A DNA stretch of 64,000 nucleotides from Pseudomonas fluorescens. GTDB lineage: Bacteria > Pseudomonadota > Gammaproteobacteria > Pseudomonadales > Pseudomonadaceae. Shown here piece by piece: positions 45,958 through 54,850 of the stretch. How positions within the stretch are numbered: the stretch's first letter is position 1; each line of letters starts with the position of its first letter. The translations under genes were made by a program, and so were the position numbers. The notes below the pieces were generated by a model, which was not told the origin of the DNA, searched no databases, and saw only the letters and a list, made by a program, of their open reading frames with translations. The stretch is taken from the NCBI RefSeq assembly GCF_003732425.1, contig NZ_MOBX01000003.1, forward strand, positions 496,001-560,000. Reading direction: 5' to 3'.

Positions 45958-47599
45958 GGGTTTGGGCCAGCTCCAATTTCGGGGTGCTGCTCCTGGTGTT
46001 GGGGTTGAGGATCAGTTGTGCAGCCTTCTCGGCAATCATCAGCGTAGGCGAACAGGTGTTGCCCGAGGTAATGCGCGGCATGATCGACGCATCGGCGATG
46101 CGCAAACCGGGCACGCCGTGGACGCGCAGTTGTGCGTCGACCACCGCATCGCCGTCATTGCCCATGCGACAGGTGCCGACCGGGTGGAAAATCGTCGTGC
46201 CGATCTTCGCCGCCGCTTCCTGCAGCTCTTCTTCACTTTGCAGGCTGGCGCCGGGCAGATATTCCACCGGTTTGAAGCCTTGCAGGGCAGGCGCGCTGAC
46301 GATGCGTCGGGTCAGGCGAATCGCATCCGCCGCGACGCGCAGATCTTCGGGATGACTGAGATAGTTGGGCTGAATCAGCGGCGCTTCCTGTGGATCCGCC
46401 GAACGAATGTCGATGCGTCCCCGACTCTGCGGACGCAAGTCGCAAACTGAGGCGGTGAAGGCGGGAAAGCTATGCAACGGCTCGCCAAAACGCTCCAGCG
46501 ACAGTGGCTGCACGTGGTACTCAAGATTCGCCGAGGTTTGCTCCGGCCCCGAACGCGCAAACGCGCCCAACTGACTCGGCGCCATCGACAGCGGCCCGCT
46601 ACGGTCATACAGATAGCGCAGGCCCATGCCCATCTTGCCCCAGACACTGCCGGCGATCTGATTCAGCGTGCGCGCGTTTTCCAGTTGGTAGATCAGGCGC
46701 AATTGCAGGTGATCCTGCAGGTTGCCGCCAACGCCCGGCAGCTCATGAATCACGCCGATGCCCAAGCGCTCGAGCAGCGGCCGCGGACCAATCCCGGAGC
46801 GCTGCAGAATGCTCGGCGAACCGACTGCACCGGCGCACAGGACAATCTCTTTGCGCGCCTTGAACTGCTTGCTCTGACCTTCATGACGCGCACTGACCTT
46901 CGAGGCGCGTCCGTCCTCCAGTAGCACCCGATCCACCTCAACCCCGGTCAGCACCGTCAGGTTCGTCCGATCACGTACAGGTTTGAGAAAAGCCTTCGCC
47001 GCGTTCCAGCGCACCCCGGATTTCTGATTGACCTGGAAGTAGCCGCAACCCTCGTTGTCGCCCTGATTGAAGTCGTCGATGCTGGCGATGCCGCTCTGCT
47101 CGGCAGCACTGCGAAAGGCATCCAGAATCGGCCACGACAGCCGCTGTTGTTCGACCCGCCATTCACCCTTGGCGCCGTGGAATTCAGCGGCACCGGCAAA
47201 GTGGTTTTCGCTTTGTTTGAACAGCGGCAGCACGTCGTTCCAGGCCCAACCGGGATTGCCCTCGGCCGCCCAGCCATCGTAGTCGTTGGCTTGCCCGCGC
47301 ATGTAGATCATGCCGTTGATGGAGGAACAACCGCCCAGCACTTTGCCGCGCGGATAACTCAGCGCGCGGCCGTTGAGGCCCGGTTGTTCTTCGGTCTTGA
47401 AGCACCAGTCGGTGCGCGGGTTACCGATGCAGAACAGGTAACCGACAGGAATGTGAATCCACGCATAGTTGTCGCGCCCGCCGGCTTCGAGCAACAGCAC
47501 CCGCTGCTGCGGATCCGCCGACAGCCGATTGGCCAGCAAACACCCGGCAGGGCCGGCGCCGACCACGATGTAGTCGTATTCATCAAGGGAAGTCTGCAT
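45953..47599 (-). CDS. GMC-family FAD oxidoreductase (choline dehydrogenase-like)
   Basis: FAD-dependent alcohol dehydrogenase. About 548 residues from ATG 47599 (MQTSLDEYDYIVVGAGPAGCLLANRLS); a longer start at 47635 is possible. FAD-binding GAGPAG at the N-terminus, LEAGG, the GMC signatures YPRGKVLGGCSSINGMIYMRG and GAVGSPSILQRSGIG, then active-site His in FHPVGTCRMG and Asn in SGNTCSP. The substrate is unknown. The stop codon lies inside a REP-like element. It is divergent from a LysR gene, which probably controls it. Confidence 0.92.
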   Translation of the reverse strand: MQTSLDEYDYIVVGAGPAGCLLANRLSADPQQRVLLLEAGGRDNYAWIHIPVGYLFCIGNPRTDWCFKTEEQPGLNGRALSYPRGKVLGGCSSINGMIYMRGQANDYDGWAAEGNPGWAWNDVLPLFKQSENHFAGAAEFHGAKGEWRVEQQRLSWPILDAFRSAAEQSGIASIDDFNQGDNEGCGYFQVNQKSGVRWNAAKAFLKPVRDRTNLTVLTGVEVDRVLLEDGRASKVSARHEGQSKQFKARKEIVLCAGAVGSPSILQRSGIGPRPLLERLGIGVIHELPGVGGNLQDHLQLRLIYQLENARTLNQIAGSVWGKMGMGLRYLYDRSGPLSMAPSQLGAFARSGPEQTSANLEYHVQPLSLERFGEPLHSFPAFTASVCDLRPQSRGRIDIRSADPQEAPLIQPNYLSHPEDLRVAADAIRLTRRIVSAPALQGFKPVEYLPGASLQSEEELQEAAAKIGTTIFHPVGTCRMGNDGDAVVDAQLRVHGVPGLRIADASIMPRITSGNTCSPTLMIAEKAAQLILNPNTRSSTPKLELAQTL

Positions 47600-47732
47600 T
47601 CCCTGACCTCGCTTTTTGTTTTTATTGTCGGACACTCTAGTTGTTAGCTTTCGTTAAAAGAATGTTAGTTTTTGCGCAGCCGCTGTGCGTTTTTAAACAG
47701 CCTGCATTGACCATAGCCGACAAGGACACGCC

Positions 47733-48617
47733 ATGTTCGACTGGAACGACCTGCGGTTTTTTCTCGAACTGCAACGCAGCGGCCGCCTGCTTACCGCCGC
47801 CCGCCGCCTCAACACCACCCACGCCACCGTCGCCCGCCACATCGAAGCCATTGAAAAAAGCCTCGGCACCGCGCTGTTCGTTCAGCATGCACAAGGCTAC
47901 GAAATGACCCCGGCGGGGGAGGCGTTGCTCAAGCACGCTGAAGCGATGGAAAACGTAGCGTTGCTGGCGCAGGAAGAAATCACCCAATCCACTGCGCCGT
48001 TGGGCAAGATTCGTGTCGGCGTCACCGAAGGACTGGGCATCAAGTTCCTCGCCAGTCGCATGATCGGCTTGTTCGAGCGTTATCCGGGGCTGGAAGTGGA
48101 ACTGGTCGCCGTGCCGCGCTTTGTCAGTATCCTCAACCGTGAGGCCGAGATCAGCATTCATCTGGAGCGGCCGGCGGCGGACATGCTGGTGACGCGCAAA
48201 CTCACGGACTATCGCTTGGCGCTGTATGCCAGCCAACGCTATCTCGATAAAGCCCCGCCCCTGCACAGCCGCGAAGACCTTGGGCGGCATGCGTGGATCG
48301 GTTATGTCGATGATTTGCTGTTCAGCCAGGAACTGATGTTTCTCAACAGCTTCTGCCGCAGCCCGCGCGTGGTGTTCCATAGCACCAGCGTCATCGCGCA
48401 GCAGGAGGCGGCGCGGTCTGGATTGGGCATTGCCGTGTTGCCGTGCTACATGGCCGAGTCTGATCCCGAGCTGGTGCCGTTGCTGCCGGATGAAAGCATC
48501 GAGCGTAGTTACTGGATCAGCACGCGGCGCGAGTTGCACAAATCGGTGCGGCTGCGGGTGGTCTGGGATTATGTGGTGGGGTTGTGTGAGGCGGAGCAGG
48601 GGCTTTTACGCGGTTAA
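47733..48617 (+). CDS. LysR-family transcriptional regulator
   Basis: 294 residues. The winged helix starts MFDWNDLRFFLELQRSGRLLTAARRLNTTHATVARHIEAIE, a variant common to the subgroup that regulates adjacent oxidoreductase genes, followed by a typical effector domain. It is divergent from the GMC oxidoreductase gene by about 130 bases, and the intergenic space carries GTTAG direct repeats. Target and inducer are not evident. Confidence 0.88.
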   Translation: MFDWNDLRFFLELQRSGRLLTAARRLNTTHATVARHIEAIEKSLGTALFVQHAQGYEMTPAGEALLKHAEAMENVALLAQEEITQSTAPLGKIRVGVTEGLGIKFLASRMIGLFERYPGLEVELVAVPRFVSILNREAEISIHLERPAADMLVTRKLTDYRLALYASQRYLDKAPPLHSREDLGRHAWIGYVDDLLFSQELMFLNSFCRSPRVVFHSTSVIAQQEAARSGLGIAVLPCYMAESDPELVPLLPDESIERSYWISTRRELHKSVRLRVVWDYVVGLCEAEQGLLRG

Positions 48618-48639
48618 ACCAGCCGCATCCAAATCCCCG

Positions 48640-48730
48640 TGTGGGAGCGAGCCTGCTCGCGAAAGCGGTGTATCTGATACGCAAATCTCGCCTGACCCAC
48701 CGCCTTCGCGAGCAGGCTCGCTCCCACAGG
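48640..48730. repeat. REP-like inverted repeat pair, family II
   Basis: GTGTGGGAGCGAGCCTGCTC faces GAGCAGGCTCGCTCCCACAG between the LysR gene and arsR. Confidence 0.93.
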
Positions 48731-48779
48731 GGGTGTGCGCATATCACGCGAGATGTGTGTCATCTCCGGGTTGATTTAT

Positions 48780-48811
48780 ATATGGATATCCGTATATTCG
48801 AATTTCCATAT
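48780..48811 (+). promoter_or_regulatory. Candidate ArsR operator
   Basis: ATATGGA and TCCATAT arms enclose an inner palindrome ATTCGAAT (48796-48803), about 17 bases before the arsR start. ArsR repressors bind AT-rich dyads of this kind near their own promoter. Consensus judgement only. Confidence 0.5.
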
Positions 48812-48827
48812 GTGTAGAGCGCGTCCC

Positions 48828-49175
48828 ATGATCACTCCCACCGAAGTCTTCAAAAGCCTCGCTGACGAAACCCGTGTGCGCGCCATGCTGCTCATTTGCG
48901 AACAAGGTGAACTCTGCGTCTGCGAGCTGATGTGTGCGCTCGACGACAGCCAACCGAAAATCAGCCGCCACCTCGCGCAACTGCGTAGCAATGGGTTGCT
49001 GCTTGATCGCCGTCAGGGCCAGTGGGTCTATTACCGGCTCAACCCGGCGCTGCCCGATTGGGTTCACCAAATCCTGCAAGTAACGTCAAAGGCCAACGTC
49101 GATTGGCTCAAGGACAACGCCGCACGCTTGCAGAACATGAATGGACGCCCCGTCCGCGAAGCAGCGTGCTGCTGA
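48828..49175 (+). CDS. arsR: Arsenic-responsive repressor ArsR
   Basis: Winged-helix repressor released by arsenite or antimonite. 115 residues from ATG 48828; the longer frame upstream is not homologous. The inducer site is Cys30-Val-Cys32 with Cys36 (ELCVCELMC), and the recognition helix DDSQPKISRHLAQLRSNGLL is typical. The C-terminus ends EAACC. First gene of arsR-arsC-arsH; the next gene follows after 24 bases. Confidence 0.95.
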   Translation: MITPTEVFKSLADETRVRAMLLICEQGELCVCELMCALDDSQPKISRHLAQLRSNGLLLDRRQGQWVYYRLNPALPDWVHQILQVTSKANVDWLKDNAARLQNMNGRPVREAACC

Positions 49176-49199
49176 CCCCTCAACTGTCAGGAAACATCC

Positions 49200-49670
49200 A
49201 TGCGAGTCTTATTCATGTGCACGGCCAACAGCTGCCGCAGCATCCTCTCTGAAGCCATGTTCAATCATCTGGCGCGCCCCGGATTCGAGGCCGTGAGTTC
49301 CGGAAGCTTCCCCAAAGGCCAAGTGTTGCCGCGCAGCCTGTCGACGCTGCAACAGGCCGGCATTGCCATCGATGGCCTATACAGCAAAGGCAATGACGCG
49401 TTCGAAGACAATCCGCCAGACATTGTCATTACCGTCTGCGACAAGGCCGCCGGTGAGAGTTGCCCGGTGTACTTCGGTCCCGCGCTCAAATCCCATTGGG
49501 GCCTGGCAGATCCCTCGGATGTGATCGGTGACGATGCCGCTGTGGACGCAGCGTTTGCTGCCACGCTGACGATCATCGAACGGCGCTGCGCAACCTTCCT
49601 CGGCCTCCCATTCAAAACACTCAGCCGCGCAGAGCTCCAGCGTGAGCTGGATCGTATCGGCACTCTCTGA
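49200..49670 (+). CDS. arsC: Thioredoxin-coupled arsenate reductase ArsC
   Basis: Reduces arsenate to arsenite. 156 residues, the low-molecular-weight phosphatase-like type. Catalytic Cys7 in MCTANSCRS (C-X4-C-R, with Cys12 and Arg13) and resolving cysteines near 80 and 88 (ITVCDKAAGESC) indicate the thioredoxin-dependent class. The Asp in LADPSDV is the general acid. It lies directly between arsR and arsH, with no arsB or ACR3 gene. Confidence 0.95.
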   Translation: MRVLFMCTANSCRSILSEAMFNHLARPGFEAVSSGSFPKGQVLPRSLSTLQQAGIAIDGLYSKGNDAFEDNPPDIVITVCDKAAGESCPVYFGPALKSHWGLADPSDVIGDDAAVDAAFAATLTIIERRCATFLGLPFKTLSRAELQRELDRIGTL

Positions 49671-49682
49671 GTTGGAGAACCC

Positions 49683-50381
49683 ATGTCCACCCATCTACCC
49701 AACCTCGATCTCAGCCTGTTCGATGACGGCAAACCCGTGAAACCGGGCGAGCACAAACCACGCATCCTGCTGCTCTACGGCTCGACCCGCGAACGCTCCT
49801 TCAGCCGTTTGCTGGTAGAGGAGGCCGCGCGCCTGCTCGAACACTTCGGCGCCGAAACGCGGATCTTCAACCCGTCCGGTTTGCCGCTGCCTGACGATGT
49901 TCCGGTCGACCATCCTAAGGTGCAGGAATTGCGCGAGCTGGTGATGTGGTCGGAGGGTCAGGTCTGGTGTTCGCCAGAACGGCACGGCGCGATGTCGGCC
50001 GTGTTCAAGGCGCAGATCGACTGGATCCCGCTGGAACTCGGCGCTGTGCGTCCGACCCAGGGCAAGACCCTGGCGGTGATGCAGGTTTGCGGCGGTTCGC
50101 AGTCGTTCAACGTGGTCAACCAGTTGCGCGTGTTGGGTCGCTGGATGCGCATGTTCACCATCCCCAATCAATCCTCGGTGCCGAAGGCCTATATGGAATT
50201 CGACGACGCCGGGCGGATGAAAGCGTCGCCGTTCTACGACCGTGTGGTGGACGTGATGGAAGAACTGGTGAAGTTCACCGTGCTGCTGCGCGATCAACAG
50301 GCGCATCTGGTCGACCGCTACTCCGAGCGCAAGGAAAGCGCCGAGCAATTGATGGCGCGGGTCAACCAGCGCTCGATCTGA
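49683..50381 (+). CDS. arsH: NADPH-dependent FMN reductase-like ArsH
   Basis: Flavoprotein that oxidises trivalent organoarsenicals and confers resistance to them. 232 residues. The flavodoxin-like start [18 protein letters not shown], the [20 protein letters not shown] segment and [22 protein letters not shown] are ArsH hallmarks. It follows arsC after 12 bases. The operon thus can reduce arsenate and handle organic arsenic but shows no export pump here. Confidence 0.95.
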   Translation: MSTHLPNLDLSLFDDGKPVKPGEHKPRILLLYGSTRERSFSRLLVEEAARLLEHFGAETRIFNPSGLPLPDDVPVDHPKVQELRELVMWSEGQVWCSPERHGAMSAVFKAQIDWIPLELGAVRPTQGKTLAVMQVCGGSQSFNVVNQLRVLGRWMRMFTIPNQSSVPKAYMEFDDAGRMKASPFYDRVVDVMEELVKFTVLLRDQQAHLVDRYSERKESAEQLMARVNQRSI

Positions 50382-50406
50382 AGCCGTCCCTCGGCGAGGG
50401 ACGGCT
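50382..50406. terminator. Hairpin after arsH
   Basis: AGCCGTCCCTC and GAGGGACGGCT form an 11-bp stem starting one base after the arsH stop codon, between two convergent genes. No T-run, so its strength is uncertain. Confidence 0.6.
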
Positions 50407-50410
50407 GCGT

Positions 50411-51337
50411 TCAGTCGACCAGCACTTGCGGTGACACCACCCAGACGCTGCAGGGCATTTTGTACAGCAACTGTTCCACCGTGCTGCCGACCAACCGACC
50501 CAGGCCACGATGGCCGATCCGGCCCATGACGATCACGTCGATGTCATAGGCATCGGCGTAGCTGCACAGTACTTTGGCCGGATTGCCCATGATCATGTGC
50601 TGGCGTTCCGGCGGGATGCCGTTGCGCTCGGCCAGTTCGCGGAACGCATCACCTTGCGCATCGAACAGGGTTTTCGCCTTGCCTGCGGTGAAAAACGTCG
50701 AGGCGTCGCCAAAACCGAACTCGTCGGCGCTGATCGATGACAGGTCGTAGGCGTAGACCACGTCGAGTTCGGCCGCGCAGACGCTGGCCAGTTTGGCGGC
50801 CTCGCGCAGGATGCGGTCGTTGAAGTCAGCGTATTGCTCGTCGCGATGAAACGGATCAATCGCCGCGACAATCCGTTGAGGCCGGGCGTTCTGGACATGG
50901 CTGACGAAGTGCAGCGGCACCCGGCATTCGCGCAGCAAATGAACATCGAGCGGGGTGAACATCAACCGTGACATGAACGAGGCGTGCTGCAGATCTTTGA
51001 TCAACAGGGCCATCGGCTGCTCCTTGAGATGAATCTGAATCTCGCGCAACGGATTGTCGACCCACACCACTTCCGTGGTCACGGTCACGCCGAGGTGGCG
51101 CATCGGTCGGGCCTGATCCTCCAGCCATTGGTGATGGCGCTCGACATAACCCAGGCGCATCTGTTCGAGGGCCTGTTCGTTGACCAGCCCTGCGGTCGCC
51201 AGTCCTTCGAGGAAATCGAACGCCACGATATGCAGCGCCGCGCCCGATGCCTTGGCCAGTGCCGCGGCCCGATCGAACGCAGGGCTGTGCTTCATCAGCG
51301 GTGAAGCCACCAGCATGAAACGTGCTTGCTCGGACAT
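50411..51337 (-). CDS. Tandem universal stress protein
   Basis: 308 residues from ATG 51337 (MSEQARFMLVASPLMKHSP). Two Usp domains; the second ends with VIVMGRIGHRGLGRLVGSTVEQLLYKMPCSVWVV, holding the G-x2-G-x9-G-S/T nucleotide-binding pattern, so ATP binding is likely. In Pseudomonas, such proteins aid anaerobic survival. Divergent from an alcohol dehydrogenase gene with two ANR-type boxes between them, so both probably respond to low oxygen. Confidence 0.92.
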   Translation of the reverse strand: MSEQARFMLVASPLMKHSPAFDRAAALAKASGAALHIVAFDFLEGLATAGLVNEQALEQMRLGYVERHHQWLEDQARPMRHLGVTVTTEVVWVDNPLREIQIHLKEQPMALLIKDLQHASFMSRLMFTPLDVHLLRECRVPLHFVSHVQNARPQRIVAAIDPFHRDEQYADFNDRILREAAKLASVCAAELDVVYAYDLSSISADEFGFGDASTFFTAGKAKTLFDAQGDAFRELAERNGIPPERQHMIMGNPAKVLCSYADAYDIDVIVMGRIGHRGLGRLVGSTVEQLLYKMPCSVWVVSPQVLVD

Positions 51338-51427
51338 GACGAATCTCCTGTGGGTAGCGGCATTGCACGGCGGGCGCAACGGCACCAGCGGCGTCAGTTC
51401 ATGCTGCTCCGGGCCGCCGGGCGCGGC

Positions 51428-51441
51428 TTGATCTTTGTCAA
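51428..51441. promoter_or_regulatory. ANR/FNR-type box (one mismatch)
   Basis: TTGATCTTTGTCAA matches TTGAT-N4-ATCAA at 9 of 10 positions. It is 91 bases from the start of the leftward stress-protein gene. Confidence 0.6.
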
Positions 51442-51503
51442 TGACGCAGCCGAGCAACCCCCGCGCCCGACGGGCGGTAACGGCGGGCGCAATTCTGCAT
51501 GGG

Positions 51504-51517
51504 TTGATCGTTATCAA
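51504..51517. promoter_or_regulatory. ANR/FNR-type box (perfect)
   Basis: TTGATCGTTATCAA is a perfect match, 77 bases before the alcohol dehydrogenase start. Confidence 0.78.
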
Positions 51518-51593
51518 CCTTGTGTCGATCAATTCAGCGCAGCCTTGGAAAGGTGCTGAACTCACTGCAAACACCTGCACAGGAGTCTTGATC

Positions 51594-52667
51594 ATGGCCA
51601 TGATGAAAGCGGCGATATTCGTCGAAAAGAATCGCATCGTGCTGGATGATAAGCCGATCCCCGAGGTTGGCCCGCTGGATGCACTGGTGCGTATCACCAC
51701 CACGACGATCTGCGGCACCGACGTGCATATCCTGCGGGGCGAGTATCCGGTGGCCAAAGGTTTGACCGTCGGTCACGAACCGGTGGGCGTGATCGAGAAA
51801 CTCGGCTCACAGGTGCGCGGTTTTTTCGAAGGCCAACGGGTGATTGCCGGCGCCATCACCCCCAGCGGTCAAAGCTACGCCTGCCTGTGCGGCTGCGGCT
51901 CCCAGGACGGGCCGGACACCCGTCACGGTTTTCGCGCCACCGGCGGCTGGAAATTCGGCAACATCATTGATGGCTGTCAGGCGGAGTACGTCTTGGTGCC
52001 CGATGCCTTGGCCAACCTGTGCCCGATCCCCGACGGGCTCAGCGACGAGCAGGTGCTGATGTGCCCGGACATCATGTCCACCGGGTTCTCCGGCGCCGAA
52101 CGCGGCGAAGTCAGTATCGGCGACAGCGTTGCGGTGTTCGCGCTGGGGCCGATCGGCCTGTGTGCGGTGGCCGGGGCGCGGCTCAAGGGTGCGAGCGTGA
52201 TCATTGGCGTCGACGCGGTGGCAGAGCGCATGAGCGTCGCGCGGCAGTTGGGTGCGACCCATGTGGTCAACTTCAAGGATGGCGACGTGGTCGAGCAAAT
52301 CATGGCGTTGACCGACGGGCGCGGCGTGGATGTGTCCATCGAAGCCTTGGGCACCCAAGGCACGTTCGAGTCTGCGTTGCGGGTGTTACGCCCGGGCGGA
52401 CGCTTGTCGAGTCTGGGGGTTTACGCGTCGGACCTGCGCATTCCCTACGCAGCCTTTGCGGCAGGGCTGGGCGATTACAGCATCGTCAGCACCCTGTGCC
52501 CCGGCGGCAAGGAACGCATGCGCCGGTTGATGGCGGTGGTGCAAAGCGGTGGCGTCGACCTGTCGCCGCTGGTGACCCACCACTTCAAACTGGACGATAT
52601 CGAGGCCGCGTATGAACTGTTCGCGCATCAGCGCGATGGGGTGATGAAGGTGGCAATCACGCCGTGA
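51594..52667 (+). CDS. Zinc-dependent alcohol dehydrogenase (TbADH-like)
   Basis: 357 residues from ATG 51594, with AGGAGTC 7-13 bases upstream. Medium-chain dehydrogenase with catalytic zinc ligands Cys40 (TICGTDVH), His61-Glu62 (GHEPVG) and Asp in CPDIMSTGFSGAE, the arrangement of secondary-alcohol dehydrogenases. The nucleotide fold GPIGLCAVAGARLKGA ends in GVDAVAERM, with Asp favouring NAD over NADP. A role in fermentative redox balance at low oxygen fits the ANR-type box upstream. Confidence 0.9.
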   Translation: MAMMKAAIFVEKNRIVLDDKPIPEVGPLDALVRITTTTICGTDVHILRGEYPVAKGLTVGHEPVGVIEKLGSQVRGFFEGQRVIAGAITPSGQSYACLCGCGSQDGPDTRHGFRATGGWKFGNIIDGCQAEYVLVPDALANLCPIPDGLSDEQVLMCPDIMSTGFSGAERGEVSIGDSVAVFALGPIGLCAVAGARLKGASVIIGVDAVAERMSVARQLGATHVVNFKDGDVVEQIMALTDGRGVDVSIEALGTQGTFESALRVLRPGGRLSSLGVYASDLRIPYAAFAAGLGDYSIVSTLCPGGKERMRRLMAVVQSGGVDLSPLVTHHFKLDDIEAAYELFAHQRDGVMKVAITP

Positions 52668-52716
52668 TCGGCAACGCGCCCCGCATCTTGTACAGGTGCG
52701 GGGCGCAGGAATGGCG

Positions 52717-53280
52717 CTACAGACTCAGGCGATGAATGACCTGGTGCGGATCATCAGGATCGCTGTGGGTTTCAAAGCCCAGTGATCTTGCGAGGTCGCG
52801 CATGGCCGTGTTGCTGGCCGAATCCACCGAATACAGATGCTTGAAACCGTGGTGCCGAGCGGCCTTGATCAAGTGTTGCATCAGCAACGTGCCCAGGCCC
52901 AGGTGCATCCACTCATCGGCGACCGTCACGGCGCATTCGCAGTCCTGTTCGCCCGTGGCGGCGTAGCGGCTGATGCCGATTTCGATCAATTCGCCATTTT
53001 CGTGAACCAGTGCGACGTAGGCTGCGCGTTGCTTGTAATCGACGTCCATCAACTGATCGAGCAACGCGGTGCCCGGCTCACTGATCTGCGCGAGAAAACG
53101 CAGGTGCCGGGATTCGGGCGACAAGCGCTTGATGAACGCGTACTCGCGTTCGCGATCCTTGGCGGCCAGTGCGCGGATCAAGACGTGGCGGCCATCCTTG
53201 AGCGACTCGATCCAGTATTCACCGGGGTGCGCGGCATAGGCCGGCGCCGCGCGGTCATTGTGGTCTTTGACAGTGAGCAT
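52717..53280 (-). CDS. GNAT-family N-acetyltransferase
   Basis: 187 residues from ATG 53280; an ATG at 53295 would add five residues. It resembles the acetyltransferase half of larger Pat-type protein acetyltransferases: LIRALAAKDREREYAFIKRLSPESRHLRFL, then IGISRYAA and DEWMHLGLGTLLMQHLIKAARHHG for acetyl-CoA binding. It could acetylate metabolic enzymes. An ANR-core site lies 84 bases upstream, linking it with the adjacent dehydrogenase and stress-protein genes. Confidence 0.85.
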   Translation of the reverse strand: MLTVKDHNDRAAPAYAAHPGEYWIESLKDGRHVLIRALAAKDREREYAFIKRLSPESRHLRFLAQISEPGTALLDQLMDVDYKQRAAYVALVHENGELIEIGISRYAATGEQDCECAVTVADEWMHLGLGTLLMQHLIKAARHHGFKHLYSVDSASNTAMRDLARSLGFETHSDPDDPHQVIHRLSL

Positions 53281-53363
53281 GAGGTGAGCCTCCATCGGGG
53301 CTGAACGAGCAACGCGCGGGGGAGTGCGCTAACTCTGTTCTACGCCGATGTTCGCCCCGGGAA

Positions 53364-53377
53364 CTGATCTGGATCAG
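53364..53377 (-). promoter_or_regulatory. ANR-like palindrome upstream of the acetyltransferase gene
   Basis: CTGATCTGGATCAG keeps the TGAT-N4-ATCA core of the ANR site but has C and G at the outer positions. It is 84 bases upstream of the leftward acetyltransferase gene. Confidence 0.5.
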
Positions 53378-53437
53378 ATTGCGACGCGCGACCACTGTTT
53401 TTACCGGGCGATGGCGCTCCTGGCGCCGCGATCAGGC

Positions 53438-54850
53438 TTAACCCGGCGGCTCGCGGGTGCTGCGTTGCGCCGCGGGGCGCGGTTGTCCGTCGGGAATCGA
53501 CAAGGTCGCGCGCAACCCACCTTCGGCGCGGTTGACCAACGTGATTCGCCCGCCCAACTGCGTGGCGATGGTGTTGACGATGGTCAGCCCCAGCCCCGCA
53601 CCGTGGGCATTGCCGCGACTGTAGAAACGTTCGAACAACCGCGCCCGGTCCGCTTCATCAATGCCCGCCCCCTGATCCTCAACGCTCAAGTGGTAGAAGC
53701 CCTCGGCCTGGCTGAGCAGCACGGTGATCACCCCGTGTTCGGGGGAGAAGTTCGCAGCATTGGTGATCAGGTTGTTCAGGGCAATGTCGATGGTGCCGGG
53801 GCTGGCCATGATGTTGAACGGCCGGGCGCTGTCTTCAAAGGCCAGCTCCAGGTGTTTGCTCAGCAACCATGGTGTCAGTTGCACCAGGCTGTTGCGTACG
53901 GTTTCGCTCAGGTCGATGGATTTCAGTGGCGGCGGGTTGGGTTTCGGTTCCAGACGCGCCATGGTCAGCAACTGGTTGACCAGGCGACTGGTGCGGTCGA
54001 CCCCGGCGATCAGAAACGCCAGCGATTCGCGGCGCTCCTGTTCGGTGCCGGCCTCCTGCAGGTTCTGCGCATGCACCCGCAGCACCGCCAGCGGCGTGCG
54101 CATTTCGTGGGCGGCATCGGCGATAAAACGCCGTTCGCGGCCGAGCACTTCCTGAATCTGCGCGAGCATGCGATTGAGCGCTGCCTGCATCGGTTCCAGC
54201 TCACTGGGCAGCGGCGCCAGTTGCAACGGCTCCAGCGAACCGCTGTGGCGGGCGCGCAGGGTCTCGGCCATGTTCGCCAAGGGCTTGAGGCCCCAGCCGA
54301 TCGCCAGCCAGACCATCGCCGCGAGCAGCAAGCTGCCGACCACGTTCGGCCACAGGGTGTGGCGGACGATACGGTCGACCAGATCGGCGCGCACATCATC
54401 GCGCTCACCGACCCAGATGCGCAGGTTGTTCTGTGGGTCTTCGAGGAGAAAGGCGCGCCAGTGACGGTTGTTCAGATCCACCACATCGCTGAAGCCGTGC
54501 TGCGTCGGCGGCGCCTTGAAGGACGGTGCGCTAGCGGTGTGGACCAACACATCACCGGCAGGATTCCACACCTGAAAGGCGATTTTGCGTTCGTAAGGAT
54601 GACCGTCGCCACGCGGCACCGCTTCGCCCAGCGCCGAGTTGAACGCCTGGTACAGTTCGGCGTGCTGCTTGCTGGCCAAGGGCATGCGCATCACGCCTTG
54701 CAGCAGGCGCGCGTTCTGCGCCAATTGCGCGTCGTAGACCTCGGCGATTTCGTGGTTGCTGTCGTGCAGGTTGAAGGTGCTGAGCACCGCGAGACCGGCC
54801 AGCAACAGGCCGATAATCAGAGTCAGCGTGCGGCGGCGGATCGAGGTCAT
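53438..54850 (-). CDS. Sensor histidine kinase (QseC/PmrB-like)
   Basis: 470 residues. Membrane segments at about 9-26 and 168-186 enclose a periplasmic sensor. After a HAMP region, the phospho-acceptor His248 lies in RRFIADAAHEMRTPLAVLR; the ATPase domain shows NNLITNAANFSP, DQGAGIDEADRARLFERFYS and GAGLGLTIV. Last gene of a seven-gene leftward operon, overlapping the response regulator by 4 bases. The sensor probably monitors a condition relevant to the upstream biosynthetic-looking genes. Confidence 0.9.
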   Translation of the reverse strand: MTSIRRRTLTLIIGLLLAGLAVLSTFNLHDSNHEIAEVYDAQLAQNARLLQGVMRMPLASKQHAELYQAFNSALGEAVPRGDGHPYERKIAFQVWNPAGDVLVHTASAPSFKAPPTQHGFSDVVDLNNRHWRAFLLEDPQNNLRIWVGERDDVRADLVDRIVRHTLWPNVVGSLLLAAMVWLAIGWGLKPLANMAETLRARHSGSLEPLQLAPLPSELEPMQAALNRMLAQIQEVLGRERRFIADAAHEMRTPLAVLRVHAQNLQEAGTEQERRESLAFLIAGVDRTSRLVNQLLTMARLEPKPNPPPLKSIDLSETVRNSLVQLTPWLLSKHLELAFEDSARPFNIMASPGTIDIALNNLITNAANFSPEHGVITVLLSQAEGFYHLSVEDQGAGIDEADRARLFERFYSRGNAHGAGLGLTIVNTIATQLGGRITLVNRAEGGLRATLSIPDGQPRPAAQRSTREPPG

